NCBI RefSeq assembly: GCF_023913515.1
Contig: NZ_CP099391.1
Coordinates: forward strand, 2,170,001 to 2,234,000
Source of the DNA: Natronococcus sp. CG52
GTDB taxonomy: Archaea; Halobacteriota; Halobacteria; Halobacteriales; Natrialbaceae
DNA: 64,000 nt
Reading direction: 5' to 3'
Below the pieces are notes generated by a model that worked only from the letters and a program-made list of their open reading frames with translations, was not told where the DNA came from and did not search any database. The number at the start of each line of letters is the position of its first letter. The first letter of the stretch is position 1. Positions 9,239-17,852 of this stretch are shown in pieces. Position numbers and translations under genes: made by a program.

Positions 9239-9370
9239 CTATAGTAGCCGCTGACAGTCAGTGCACACCCGATCGCACGACGGGTGCGCGGTTCGGAGCG
9301 AGCGAAGCGAGCGAGAACCGCGCACAGTGCGATCGGTGTGGAAACCGTTCCAGTTGGTAGTAGAGCTATA
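9239..9370 (+). repeat. interspersed palindromic repeat, long form (copy 3)
   Basis: The copy starts CTATAGTAGCCGCTGACAGT and contains the GGTTCGGAGCGAGCGAAGCG insert and its partner GAGAACCGCG, so the centre is itself an inverted repeat. Its right end (CAGTTGGTAGTAGAG) is slightly altered compared with CAGTTGGTACTATAG of other copies. Confidence 0.8.
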
Positions 9371-9493
9371 ACGGCTTCGCTATCGCCGGCCGCGAGACGC
9401 CGCGGACGTACCGGCTGACGGTCGGTGGTGATGTCGTCCGTTCGCGTGAGAACGACGAGTCGGCTCGTCTCGGTCGTGGACGAGGAGTGATCG

Positions 9494-9772
9494 CTACTCC
9501 TGGCGAAGCGCCGCAGCGATCGACTCGAGTTCTGCCTTCCGGAAGGGGGCGCCGGAACCGTCCGGCTCGTCGTCATCTCGGAGGCCGACCTTCCAGCGAA
9601 TCCCCGCCCGCATCTTCGATTTCGGGGGCAGAGTCCCCGGCGGAATCTCGTAGTCGACGGCGTCACAGATGGCGGCGAGGGCCTCCTTCGTGAAGGCCGT
9701 CGATTCCTCACGTTTGTATCGCCCCACAGCCTGTCGGATCTCGTTCCGGAGGTCGTCGACCGTTCGTGTCAT
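9494..9772 (-). CDS. conserved hypothetical protein, 92 aa
   Basis: The frame is open from 9922, but the ATG at 9772 (MTRTVDDLRNEIRQAVGR) begins the protein-like part; the upstream 50 residues look untranslated. The product is a soluble alpha-helical protein with an N-terminal helix, then EALAAICDAVDYEIPPGTLP and an acidic C-terminal half that ends in a helix (AELESIAAALRQE). No catalytic motif is visible and I do not recognise the family. It stands alone, close to a copy of the palindromic repeat. Confidence 0.6.
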   Translation of the reverse strand: MTRTVDDLRNEIRQAVGRYKREESTAFTKEALAAICDAVDYEIPPGTLPPKSKMRAGIRWKVGLRDDDEPDGSGAPFRKAELESIAAALRQE

Positions 9773-10046
9773 ACGGCCGATAACGGACGAACGCGTTGTG
9801 TAGGTTGTGGTCGGCGGTCGACCAGACACCAGTCGTCGTGCAAGGCGTCCCGAGGGAGCGACCGAAAGTTCGCGAGCACGCCAGATGCTGTCACGTCCGA
9901 CGAGAACCCTCGGTTCGCTCATCGGTCGAGAAGAAGACTGCCGAGAGGATACGTCTGCCTCGGTTCGGTGATGGTCGGACGGAGCAGTAGACTGCCTATT
10001 CGAGAGGTCGATCAGAGGGGGAGGCTCCGTGCCGGCAGCGGGCCGT

Positions 10047-10196
10047 TCAGTAGCCGAAGTAGACGTCGACTGTGACGCCGAGGAAAAAGGTGAAGAGGAA
10101 CGCCGTCGCTGCGAGCAAGAGCAGGTTGTAGCGTGCGAGGACGGGTTCGTACTGCTGGACTTCGAGCGTTGCGGGGAGTGATAATTTACTACTCAT
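10047..10196 (-). CDS. small single-pass membrane protein
   Basis: The ATG at 10196 gives 49 residues: a polar N-terminus (MSSKLSLPATLEVQQYEPVL) and one hydrophobic segment (LLLLAATAFLFTFFLGVTV) ending DVYFGY. The longer open frame to 10262 adds residues with no protein character. Tiny single-span proteins of this shape are common in haloarchaea. The function is unknown. Confidence 0.55.
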   Translation of the reverse strand: MSSKLSLPATLEVQQYEPVLARYNLLLLAATAFLFTFFLGVTVDVYFGY

Positions 10197-10421
10197 ACAC
10201 GAGTGAACGAACCAGACGATTAAAACGCTGTTCCGAATCGCGTCACCATACAGCACGCTCACACGGCAGCAGGTGGCGTGTGACGGCTATTCACTGATTG
10301 GATCGAGAGCGTCGAGAGCCGGTGGGTGACTCCGCGAGGGCGATCCGGATCGCCAGAGCAACACGTTCGGCCGCGTCAGCGAGGGCGGTCAGTAGGGCCC
10401 GATCAGTAGCTTCCCCGGGCG

Positions 10422-10642
10422 AATCTCGTCACGAGTTCGTTCTACGACATCTCGGATCTCGAGAATCCGGAGCTCTTACACGAACTCGACGCGGTGAACG
10501 ATCTGACGCGACCGAACGACGTGGAGTTCGATCCGCTCCGCGAGGGGATCCGTGTTCGCTCCCCGAGGCTGCCGACGAGGGACCGATCGACGATCCGGTC
10601 GACGACACCGACGGCGTCGAGGGGATCGAAGTCGACCGATAG
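10422..10642 (+). pseudogene. frameshifted remnant of a protein gene
   Basis: From 10422 one frame reads NLVTSSFYDISDLENPELLH and ELDAVNDLTRPNDVEFDPLR, which is well-formed haloarchaeal protein sequence resembling a repeat unit of beta-propeller-type proteins. Near 10550 sense moves to another frame, which ends EAADEGPIDDPVDDTDGVEG and a TAG at 10640-10642. No intact N-terminus is found upstream. I read this as the 3' end of a decayed gene. The family assignment is a guess. Confidence 0.4.
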
Positions 10643-10743
10643 TGATACCCGTCGATGATGAGGTATCGGAGCGGGCCTCCATCGACGTCGAGGCTGTCGC
10701 TCGCGAGTCGATTTTCAACCAGCACCGGAGAGCCACAACACCA

Positions 10744-11148
10744 ATGTCATCCGGTGACATACTCCGTCGTATGACCACTGGCAACGGCACCCGCGTCGAG
10801 GACGTCATGTCGACCCCCCTGAAGACGATTTCGAAGAACGCCACGCTCGAAGCCGCGGCGACGGCGATGCGCGACAGCGATATCAAGGCCCTCGTCGTGA
10901 CGACGGATCCGCCGTCGATCATCACGAGCACCGACCTGGTCGCCGCCGCCGCCGAGGGCCGCGACCCTACCGAACTGCAGGTTTCGGCGGTGATGACCGA
11001 ATCGGTCGAGACCGTGCCGCCGGATCTCTACCTCGAGGAAGTGGCTGCAATGATGACGGGTCTAGGGATCAATCACCTCCCGGTCCTCGACGATGACGAC
11101 TACGTCGGGATGATCTCCTCGACCGATATCACCGCCGTACTCTCCTGA
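10744..11148 (+). CDS. CBS-domain pair protein
   Basis: The likely start is the ATG at 10744, giving 134 residues; an alternative is 10771. Two CBS motifs follow each other: VEDVMSTPLKTISKNATLEA with IKALVVT and IITSTDL, then VSAVMTESVETVPPDLYLEE with INHLPVLDDDDYVGMISSTD. Stand-alone CBS pairs bind adenosyl ligands (AMP, ATP, SAM) and report energy state, usually by acting on a partner protein. No partner is encoded nearby, so the target is unknown. Sequence upstream belongs to a decayed gene and is not part of this protein. Confidence 0.9.
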   Translation: MSSGDILRRMTTGNGTRVEDVMSTPLKTISKNATLEAAATAMRDSDIKALVVTTDPPSIITSTDLVAAAAEGRDPTELQVSAVMTESVETVPPDLYLEEVAAMMTGLGINHLPVLDDDDYVGMISSTDITAVLS

Positions 11149-11303
11149 GAGCCACCCGTTTCGGACGCTGCGGCGCTCGGGGGCCTGCAGTCCGCTCGAG
11201 CCGGGCCCAGACCCGTCCGGACCCGGCCAACCGGCAGAGTACGCGTAGAGCGGTGCTCGGACCGGTCGGTCTCGGACTTAGCGGGCTGTCGTTGCAGCTG
11301 TCA

Positions 11304-11389
11304 CTATAGTAGCCACCGAACGTCAGTGCACACCCGATCGCACAGCCGTCGTGCGATCCGTGTGGAAATCGCTCCAGTTGGTACTAGAG
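11304..11389 (+). repeat. interspersed palindromic repeat, short form (copy 4)
   Basis: The copy starts CTATAGTAGCCACCGAACGT, has CACACCCGATCGCAC and GTGCGATCCGTGTG as hairpin arms, and ends CCAGTTGGTACTAGAG. The length is about 86 bases, without the central insert. Confidence 0.8.
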
Positions 11390-11794
11390 GCGACGGAATC
11401 CCAATGGCCCGTAATCGTTTTCTCCCGCGCGATCACGCCTGCACGGGCCACGAAGACCAACGCTGACAACTGAGCGGGCCGCGCTGGCGAGCCGGCGCTC
11501 CGAACGGAGGCTCGGCTGCGGCAGCGCGCGCTGTATATCCGGAGCAGATTTTGGCCCGCACCGGAGATTCCGTCACGGTGAGCAAGCACGCTCTACAGCA
11601 GAACTACGCCGCGAGACGCCGGATCGGGGCTAAACCACCCATCACAACAGTATGTTCTACAACTGGCAGTTTCCACAAAACATACTACGTGTGGGAAGAA
11701 TGAAAGCTCCGATGGCAATGGTTCCGACTAACCGACGGGGGACGCCACCGATGTACGGTGATAGCGATTACGGCAGTCTCGAGACCCGCCCGCG
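11390..11794. other. intergenic region with an inverted repeat
   Basis: No protein is supported here. At 11649-11687 the sequence contains AGTATGTT and AACATACT as 8-base inverted arms separated by about 23 bases, in AT-richer DNA upstream of the gene at 11795. This could be a regulatory site or a hairpin. Confidence 0.45.
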
Positions 11795-12064
11795 ATGAGC
11801 GATACGATGTTCGCGGTTCACCTGGTCGACGGCCGCGTCGAGGAATTCGAGACGGTTACGATGCTCGAGCATCACGAGGACGGCTGGATCCGATGCGTAC
11901 GGTCGGCGCCCTCGCCTCGCGAAAAGCTCCCCGAAACGACGAAGTACTACCGGTGTGAGACCGTCGCGAGGATCGAGCGAACCGACCGGAACGGCAGTTC
12001 GCGCATCGTCAACAGCGATCAACTCGAGTTCAAGGACGCCCTCAAGAGCGTCCTGGGCAAGTGA
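11795..12064 (+). CDS. hypothetical protein, 89 aa
   Basis: The frame starts MSDTMFAVHLVDGRVEEFET and continues with well-formed sequence (DGWIRCVRSAPSPREKLPET, then YYRCETVARIERTDR). The composition is acidic and haloarchaeal. It looks like a small all-beta fold with a C-terminal helix (FKDALKSVLGK). Two cysteines (in IRCV and YYRC) are not in CxxC pairs. I do not recognise the family, and there is no operon partner. Confidence 0.65.
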   Translation: MSDTMFAVHLVDGRVEEFETVTMLEHHEDGWIRCVRSAPSPREKLPETTKYYRCETVARIERTDRNGSSRIVNSDQLEFKDALKSVLGK

Positions 12065-12205
12065 CCAGCGGATCTCCCGGTTCGATTCGCGTTGCAAAGG
12101 CCCAGGTGTGGAGATAGAGTCGGGACGGAGTTGGCGGGAACGGTGTGAGTGCTCGGATCACGGTAGTCGTGGCTGGATCGCCGCGTGGCGATGCAGCGGG
12201 ACCGG

Positions 12206-12703
12206 TTACTCGAATTCGAGTGTCCACTCGCCGTGAGCCTCGACACCGATGCACCCGAGACCGGTGTGGGAGAACGTCGCCTCGCCGGTGTAGGAACCGA
12301 CCTCGTTGACGACGAACTCGTCGAGCTGTCCTTCGGTCGGGAGGATCGCTACCTGAAAGTTGCGATCGCCACGGTGCGAGCACGTCGCCGTATACGACCC
12401 GCCGAACTCGAACGGCCCGACCACCCGCGGCTTGGTATCGTGGAGGGACTGTGGCAGATCCTCCACACTGGGAATCCGCGGCTGTCGGACCTCGAGCCAC
12501 CAGTCGCCGTCGGCTTCGACCTCGAGGGAGTAGGTGCCGGGCTCCAGGACCCGAGCGCTCTCACCGGCGTACTCTCCGATCTCGTTTACGAACAGTGCGT
12601 GCCGGTCGTCCGTCGACGAAGCGAGGTGTACCTGAAAGTTACTCGAGCCGCTGTGCACCGCATCGATCACGGTCAAACCGCCGTTGATTTCGATCTCCAC
12701 CAT
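12206..12703 (-). CDS. duplicated beta-sandwich-like hypothetical protein
   Basis: The product has 165 residues in two similar halves. The first has SGSSNFQVHL, FVNEIGEYAGESARVLEPGT and GDWWLEV. The second has RGDRNFQVAI, FVVNEVGSYTGEATFSHTGL and GEWTLEFE. This internal duplication indicates two copies of one beta-rich domain of about 75 residues. No signal peptide is visible, so it seems cytoplasmic unless the start is wrong. The pattern resembles haloarchaeal proteins that often follow a lipoprotein-type signal, absent here. The function is unknown. Confidence 0.65.
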   Translation of the reverse strand: MVEIEINGGLTVIDAVHSGSSNFQVHLASSTDDRHALFVNEIGEYAGESARVLEPGTYSLEVEADGDWWLEVRQPRIPSVEDLPQSLHDTKPRVVGPFEFGGSYTATCSHRGDRNFQVAILPTEGQLDEFVVNEVGSYTGEATFSHTGLGCIGVEAHGEWTLEFE

Positions 12704-12884
12704 CGCTCTGTTCGACCCGGATATATCCGCACCAGAGAGGGGTTGAATGCGGAGAGATACCCTCTCAAAGATACAAAAATGTACTGGGGAAATTCAGCGA
12801 CTGAGCCGACGGCAGCACGGGGAAAAGGTGCTCGGTCTCGGCGGGACGGCGGAAGCGATTTTCTGTGAAAAAAGGTGGTCGCGG

Positions 12885-13067
12885 TCAGGGGTGTGGATAC
12901 TCGAGTGCGGGGGTGATTTCGATCGTGCTCCGGTCCTCGAGCCCCGAAATACGTTCGAGCGCGTGCGCCTCACAGAAGTAGTGTGTCTTTGTCTCGCCGC
13001 GTGCGTTACTGTTGACGGCGATGCGGTGAGTGGCATCCGTCATACAGGAGGTCCGGCCACAGTGCAT
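12885..13067 (-). CDS. small cysteine/histidine-rich protein
   Basis: The ATG at 13067 gives 60 residues starting MHCGRTSCMTDATHRIAVNS. Cysteines at 3 and 8, and the later YFCEAHALERI, suggest a C-x4-C...C-x2-H zinc site. The longer open frame upstream is Arg/Ser-rich and looks non-coding. The product resembles other mini zinc proteins scattered over this part of the window. No specific function can be given. Confidence 0.55.
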   Translation of the reverse strand: MHCGRTSCMTDATHRIAVNSNARGETKTHYFCEAHALERISGLEDRSTIEITPALEYPHP

Positions 13068-13271
13068 ACGGCCGGCTTCCACATAATACAGTATAGATCT
13101 TTGCGTGGGCAAAAGGGACCGGCGACTGTCGGACCCCGAACCGGAACGGTTCGTCGAACGGGCGATCTCACGTGTTACGGAGGAACGCGTCCGCGGGTCA
13201 CTGCTGGAACGCCGGCGCGAACCGTTCGTTTGCCCCGTGGCGTGCACCCGTTGTGGCCGGACACGAGGAGA

Positions 13272-13617
13272 CCGTACTGCGTGGTCGTTCATCGCCGTGT
13301 TTGCGGTAGCCAGGGGGATTCGGCTCGTCGATTTTCTGTCGCAGGTCAAACCATGACTGGATAGCGTCGGAAAGTTCATCGATAACTTTCTGACTGAATT
13401 GTGCGTTCAAGTCTTTCCAGCACTCTCGGGTTTTCATATACGCTTTCAGCGGGCCTTCATCTGGGATTTCGCCGGTTTCGTCCCAGATTCGACCTGCTGT
13501 CCAGCGTGCGACGTTCCAGATTTTCGAGGCGGAATCACCGAGCGAATCGAGGCCGTCGCAAACCTGTCGGTGGTTCTGGATGGAACCGACGCAGGTGCGA
13601 GTGACCTCAACCGCCAT
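13272..13617 (-). pseudogene. truncated TnpB (IS200/IS605 family), N-terminal fragment
   Basis: The reverse frame from 13617 starts MAVEVTRTCVGSIQNHRQVC and continues with KIWNVARWTAGRIWDETGEI, CWKDLNAQFSQKVIDELSDA and PPGYRKHGDERPRSTV, the N-terminal region of haloarchaeal TnpB-type RNA-guided nucleases. After about 115 residues the similarity stops abruptly; the reading frame continues to 13198 in unrelated sequence. The RuvC-like catalytic domain and zinc finger are absent, so the protein is non-functional. No TnpA transposase is next to it. Confidence 0.8.
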
Positions 13618-13991
13618 ATATAGATCATGTAGATAAATTTATTTGATTGTGCGGATTCACGTTGAATATCCGGCATGCTATTGACGGTGGATTGTGTCGG
13701 AGTTGTCGGATTCACTCCCGCCGTGAACGGCGGGATTCTCTCCTCGAAGAAAGATAGATAGCACCTGATTTAATTGCTGAAAACCGTACGCTGAGTGCAG
13801 TCACAAACGGGAAGAGTGGATCAAATGGCTATCGGGATGCGGCGGTAGCTATTGCTGTTGTTGCTCAGAGATAACTCGAGCGAGGGACTGGACGTCGAGC
13901 GACCACAGCCGAGCACGATATCATCGAACATCGTGACAGCTACGCCGTTGCCTACCCGCGTTCGGGGGCGAACAGTGTAAGGCGAACCCAT
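13618..13991. other. intergenic region next to the TnpB fragment
   Basis: AT-richer DNA covers 13618-13680 just upstream of the TnpB fragment, then a perfect hairpin at 13717-13734. The rest shows no gene. Confidence 0.5.
13717..13734. repeat. perfect hairpin, likely insertion-sequence end
   Basis: CCCGCCG-TGAA-CGGCGGG is a 7-base-pair perfect stem with a four-base loop about 100 bases upstream of the TnpB start. IS200/IS605 elements carry such subterminal hairpins, so this probably marks an end of the lost element. Confidence 0.55.
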
Positions 13992-14528
13992 ATGCGGACG
14001 GTCCCCGACAGACCGAAAACGAGCATGGACCGACGGATGGCTCTCGGCGTGGTCGCTGGCGCGAGCCTTGCAGCCCTATCCGGCGGTTCTATCGACGAGT
14101 CCGACGCCGAATCGCCACCCGTCGCGGATGGACAACCGGAGACGGATGACGACGATCCGAACGCCAGCCCCGTCCTCGCCCGCGGGATGCCGGATGTCGC
14201 CTTCGAACTCGCGCCCGTTTCGCTGACCGAGTGTGGCGCTACCTGTCGTGAGGCGACGACCACCCTCCGCAACACCGGCGACGACGATGCAACCGACGTT
14301 CGTGTCTCCGTGACCGTCTTCACCGACGAGACGGTCGTCTGGGAGACCGACGACCGTCTCGGACGGCTCGCGGCCGGTGCCGGCGTCACCCGAACGTACC
14401 GCGTCGACGTCGACCCGGGAGCGGCGCTCGCGATTCGGGAGAACGACGGCTGGCTCACGATAGCGGTCACGATCGAATCAGACCAGCAGACGGAACGGAT
14501 CATCCGGGAAAAAGAGGTCGAGATCTGA
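13992..14528 (+). CDS. exported hypothetical protein with an N-terminal signal
   Basis: The product has 178 residues from 13992, or 167 from an in-frame ATG at 14025. A positively charged start is followed by a hydrophobic segment (MALGVVAGASLAALSGGS), which looks like a signal or anchor, then an acidic, low-complexity spacer (about 35-60). The C-terminal 110 residues (VAFELAPVSLTECGATCREA, TTTLRNTGDDDATDVRVSVT) resemble a CARDB-like or other Ig-fold domain found in haloarchaeal surface proteins. A Cys pair in this domain may form a disulfide. The role is unknown. Confidence 0.65.
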   Translation: MRTVPDRPKTSMDRRMALGVVAGASLAALSGGSIDESDAESPPVADGQPETDDDDPNASPVLARGMPDVAFELAPVSLTECGATCREATTTLRNTGDDDATDVRVSVTVFTDETVVWETDDRLGRLAAGAGVTRTYRVDVDPGAALAIRENDGWLTIAVTIESDQQTERIIREKEVEI

Positions 14529-14877
14529 TCGAGTAATCCTGTGCGGCCTCGAGCAGTCCCTCCTCGACCTATATCGGTTCCGTCGCCCTCGGTTCCGCTG
14601 GTGCTGGCTGGCTTCCGACCGCACACCGTTACAGCCGAGTCCACGAGCATCCGCGGTGCTCTCGTCCGAGTCGGCCCGTAGTGATCCCGAGGCCAGTACG
14701 CCTACCGGTAGAACAGGCCGACTGCCTCGAGGTCGTTCGGAAAAGTGAGCAAACGTGAAACGTTTGCGATCTCTGCAAGACCGACAGTTTCGCAGTATGA
14801 CGGACGCCTTCGGCGTCTCGAATCACTTGACACCGAGGCGGTTCACCTATTTACGCGGTGCCCCCAAACACCAACCG
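14529..14877. other. intergenic region
   Basis: No gene is supported between the exported protein and the start at 14878. The longer in-frame extension of the next gene to 14755 covers part of it but does not look coding. Confidence 0.5.
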
Positions 14878-15291
14878 ATGACCGAGACTGGCAGATTCAA
14901 AGTGTTCGGCGTGTACGTCTCGGAGCCAGTTCACGACGCCCTCCAAACGTCGGTGTACGAAGCGGCCGGAGTCGTCACCCTCGAGGACTACTTCGACGCA
15001 ACGGGGTCGGTTCCGGCCGACGATCCGGGCGCCGAAGCGACCGATGCGATCCTCGCCGACGTCATCGAGGCGTTCGCCGCGCTGTACGACGACGCGAACT
15101 TCGACGCCGTCAGTCGACTCGATCCCGACGGGTTCGAACTCGTTCAACTCGCTGCCAGCCCGGAGCAAGTCACACGCGCCCGCGAACAGTTCCGTGCCGC
15201 CGCGACGATCCGGGACACGGACCTGCGGACGGTTCACACTGCGATCCTCGCTGCGCACTTCGACGTCCCCGTAGCGACCGCCGACCGGTAA
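14878..15291 (+). CDS. hypothetical protein, 137 aa
   Basis: I place the start at 14878 (MTETGRFKVFGVYVSEPVHD), because the in-frame extension to 14755 has no protein-like content. The rest is acidic and helical (EDYFDATGSVPADDPGAEAT, DAILADVIEAFAALYDDANF). No cysteines, metal-site motifs or membrane spans are seen. I do not recognise the family. The gene stands alone. Confidence 0.6.
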   Translation: MTETGRFKVFGVYVSEPVHDALQTSVYEAAGVVTLEDYFDATGSVPADDPGAEATDAILADVIEAFAALYDDANFDAVSRLDPDGFELVQLAASPEQVTRAREQFRAAATIRDTDLRTVHTAILAAHFDVPVATADR

Positions 15292-15478
15292 CGGGTTCAA
15301 GAGAGCCTCGTGTCGACCGGGCCGCGATACTGTGAACCGTCTCAACCGGCCCTCTCGAGAACGCTCGCTCGAGAATTTCCTAGGACTGTTGCCGTGAGCA
15401 TGCGCTTTCGGATGAGATACTGCCGATAATGCTAAGTATGTGCATGCCAAGTGGTAACATGTAGCAAAGTGAGTGATC

Positions 15479-15676
15479 ATGGAGAACTGTCCAAACTGCA
15501 ACGAAATGGTCTCGGCGAATTTCGTCCGCGTATTTGGCGACAATAGGGGCCACCTCGAGGGATGTGTGCACTGTCTCAGTTCGGCAGAACTCACCGGAAC
15601 GACCGACGAGAACGAGTATCTGTCCTCTCTCTCGCGAGTGCGATCGCAGGCACCGCTCCCGCCGCAGACGGAGTGA
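15479..15676 (+). CDS. small zinc-binding protein, DUF7563-like (paralogue)
   Basis: The product has 65 residues from the ATG at 15479 (MENCPNCNEMVSANFVRVFG). The CPNC at 4-7, FVRVFG and GCVHC line up with the protein at 9061-9204, so these are paralogues. This copy carries a longer, Arg/Pro-rich tail after residue 45. Two CxxC pairs should bind one zinc ion. The function is unknown; nucleic acid or protein binding is typical of such ribbons. Confidence 0.75.
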   Translation: MENCPNCNEMVSANFVRVFGDNRGHLEGCVHCLSSAELTGTTDENEYLSSLSRVRSQAPLPPQTE

Positions 15677-15885
15677 GCAGCGGGAAGGACTGACGGCTTG
15701 TCGGAGGGGACTACACAGAAGAGTGTCCCTCAAGTCGGTGAGCAGTGCCGACAGATTCCGAAATGAGACTCTTAGCAGACGTGTTGTAGTTTGCGAGTAC
15801 GAGGAATGGGCTGAATCTCCGTGACACTGTACGCGAACGAAGTTTGGGACCTCACAGTACTGATCGGTCGAGGGCCCTCGAGACA

Positions 15886-16137
15886 TTAGGACCGATGTGC
15901 CGTCGCGGCAGTTTCGTCGACTGCGTCCGGCCGATTCGACGACTCGTTCATCTCCTCGACGCAGCAGGAAAGACAGGTGAGTTCGTGCGTGTTCGGATTC
16001 TGCCAGCGCTCCCGCTCGAGCCAGACTCCCTTTACGTTCTCGCCGTCGATCTCAACCCCGCAGTGAAAACAGTCGTTGGGCACGCCAGGGGGAGTCGGCT
16101 GGGGCCAGTAGAGTTGCATAGGCGGTGTCTCTATCAT
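15886..16137 (-). CDS. small zinc-ribbon protein
   Basis: The product has 83 residues with CFHC (about residues 23-26) and CLSC (about 55-58) plus a following cysteine, fitting a treble-clef or ribbon zinc site. The N-terminus (MIETPPMQLYWPQPTPPGVP) is proline-rich and the tail acidic. A TATA-like TATTATATATTT lies about 20-31 bases upstream of 16137, so I favour the first ATG and a leaderless transcript over the inner ATG at 16119. The gene lies near the direct repeat that borders the origin module. The function is unknown. Confidence 0.65.
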   Translation of the reverse strand: MIETPPMQLYWPQPTPPGVPNDCFHCGVEIDGENVKGVWLERERWQNPNTHELTCLSCCVEEMNESSNRPDAVDETAATAHRS

Positions 16138-16156
16138 TGAATATCATAGTTCTATC

Positions 16157-16168
16157 TATTATATATTT
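16157..16168 (-). promoter_or_regulatory. TATA-like promoter element for the gene at 15886-16137
   Basis: An AT-only run (TATTATATATTT) sits about 20-31 bases before the first codon, the normal distance for archaeal TATA boxes when the transcript is leaderless. Confidence 0.5.
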
Positions 16169-16349
16169 CGTTAATGTTCGTTCCGAATGGAGTTCCGGTA
16201 CTGCGGTTGTTGAGAATCGGCTCGGACTGCATTTATCGATTAACTCCGGACAGTAACTAGTCGTTCGGAGTCCGGCGGTTCTCGAACGGCCGGGCGCTTC
16301 GGGAAATTGAAGGGGAATGATAAGCGGCGGACACTCGACGCACGATAGG

Positions 16350-16502
16350 GAGTCGTCGAGTCGGGAGCGGGTGGATAGTGGCTGGTGGGTGACGGTCGAA
16401 CGACGCGGCAGGGTGTCGATCGGGTGGGTGCCTGATTTGGGGATTCCTGCCATCCATACCTAACAGGATATCTGTAAAATCATTCATTCCAAACTGTGTT
16501 GG
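16350..16502 (+). repeat. direct repeat bordering the origin module, left copy
   Basis: A 41-base core (16387-16427), beginning GGGTGACGGTCGAACGACGC, is identical to 19338-19378. Weaker similarity continues on both sides, ending with TTCATTCCAAACTGTGTTGG at 16483-16502 (right copy: TTCATTCCAAATTATGTTGG). Short frames through it are not conserved between copies, so it is probably not coding. The two copies lie about 2.95 kb apart with orc1 and the origin between them. Confidence 0.8.
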
Positions 16503-16649
16503 TCCGCTTCTGAGAGTGTCATTTCGAGAGCGTGACAGCGAAACGAATCTCTCGACCGGATGGCTTCCTGATCGGGTTCGCGAGCGGTCCTGTGTTACGG
16601 ATCCGAGAACGGCGAGACTGTCGTTCGGCTCGAGTCCCGTTTCGTCCGA

Positions 16650-17852
16650 TCAGACCTCGGTTTCGGCGCAGGCGGCCAGGATCACGTCGGGGTCGTCGAG
16701 GAGCCGATTCTCCATGTAGTTGCCCTTCCCCTTGCCGGCCCACTTGCGCTCCTGATCGATGATCGAGAGGAACTCGAGTTCGGAGAGTATATCGCGGACC
16801 CGGCGGAGTTTGAGCGGGTCGGAGCTCTCTTGGGCGCAGACGCGCTGGTAGACGTCGTAGATCCCGGTGGTGCGGACGGCGGCGTCGTTGTCGTCCGCCT
16901 GCTGGACCAGAAACGCCATCGCCTCGAGTACCATCTTCGCGTGACTCGGCGACTTCGAGATGAGTTCCGCGAGCCGGCTGGTCTCCTCGCGCTCGTGTGC
17001 CTGGTCGACGCAGTCTTCGGTCACGGCGTCCATCCCCTCCTCTTCGGCGATCTCGCCGGCGAATCGGAGGATGTCGATCGCCTTACGAGCGTCGCCGTGC
17101 TCGCGCGCCGAGAGCGCCGCCACCCGCGGGATGACGCTCTCCGAAAGGACGTCCTCGTGGAAGGCATCCGAGCGAGAGGTGAGGATTTCCTGGATCTGCG
17201 TGGCGTCGTAGGGAGCGAACACGTACTCGCGTTCGCAGAGACTCGATTTGACGCGCTCGTTCAGCGACTCCTTGTACCGAACCTTGTTGCTGATTCCGAT
17301 GACGCCGGCCTTGCTCGACTCGAGTTTGCCCGACTCGACGGCTCGCGAGAACTGCATCAGAACGTCGTCGTTTTCGATCTTGTCCACTTCGTCGAGGATG
17401 ACGAGGACGACGTCGTACAACGCGTCGGAGATCTGCCAGAGACGCCGGTAGTACTCGGCCGTACTCAACCCCGAGTGTGGAATCGATACGTTGGTCCGGT
17501 CGCGATCGTTGAGTTGGTGGGCGATCGACTGAACGACCTGCGTCTCCGTCGAGTCCTGGAGGCAGTCGATGTAGGTGACACCGATCGTGATGTCGTTCTG
17601 GTCGGCGCGGTCGACCGCCTGGTTGGTGATAAACTTCGCACAGAGCGATTTTCCGGTACCGGTCTTCCCGTAGACGAGCACGTTGTTCGGCGTGTTCCCG
17701 GTGGTCGCCGGTTTGATCGCCGTGGCGAGATTCTCGAGTTCCGCCTGCCGGCCGATGATTCGATCACCGTCCGGCAGATGTGAGACCTGCAAGAGTTCCT
17801 TGTTCCGGAAGATCGCCGTTTCGCTCCCGAAATAATCAACCGAGTCGGACAT
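16650..17852 (-). CDS. orc1: Orc1/Cdc6-type replication initiator
   Basis: The product has 400 residues, the normal length. GRQAELENLATAI leads into the Walker A motif GKTGTGKS (residues 62-69); VVLVILDEVDKI is Walker B and VIGISNK is sensor 1. GDARKAIDILRFAGEIAEEE is the sensor-2/lid region of AAA+ initiators. The C-terminal third (from about 310) is the winged-helix origin-binding domain, including GIYDVYQRVC and LSELEFLSIIDQ. In archaea this protein binds origin recognition boxes and loads MCM helicase. It starts 45 bases from the first of a series of repeated boxes, so it probably serves this adjacent origin. Halobacteria carry several orc genes; which number this is cannot be told. Confidence 0.96.
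   Translation of the reverse strand: MSDSVDYFGSETAIFRNKELLQVSHLPDGDRIIGRQAELENLATAIKPATTGNTPNNVLVYGKTGTGKSLCAKFITNQAVDRADQNDITIGVTYIDCLQDSTETQVVQSIAHQLNDRDRTNVSIPHSGLSTAEYYRRLWQISDALYDVVLVILDEVDKIENDDVLMQFSRAVESGKLESSKAGVIGISNKVRYKESLNERVKSSLCEREYVFAPYDATQIQEILTSRSDAFHEDVLSESVIPRVAALSAREHGDARKAIDILRFAGEIAEEEGMDAVTEDCVDQAHEREETSRLAELISKSPSHAKMVLEAMAFLVQQADDNDAAVRTTGIYDVYQRVCAQESSDPLKLRRVRDILSELEFLSIIDQERKWAGKGKGNYMENRLLDDPDVILAACAETEV

Noticed and set aside
13105-13356. 83-residue plus frame MGKRDRRLSDPEPERFVERA... over the TnpB fragment end
   Set aside because: It contains a CxxC-like stretch (ACTRCGRT) and at first looked like a small zinc protein, but it runs into the antisense of the TnpB fragment and is very basic. 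Support was too thin.
16256-16487. Possible proteins read through the direct repeat left of the origin
   Set aside because: Frames through the two repeat copies (16052-16453 and 19140-19442) do not keep the same reading frame or residues outside the identical core, so the repeat is probably not coding.
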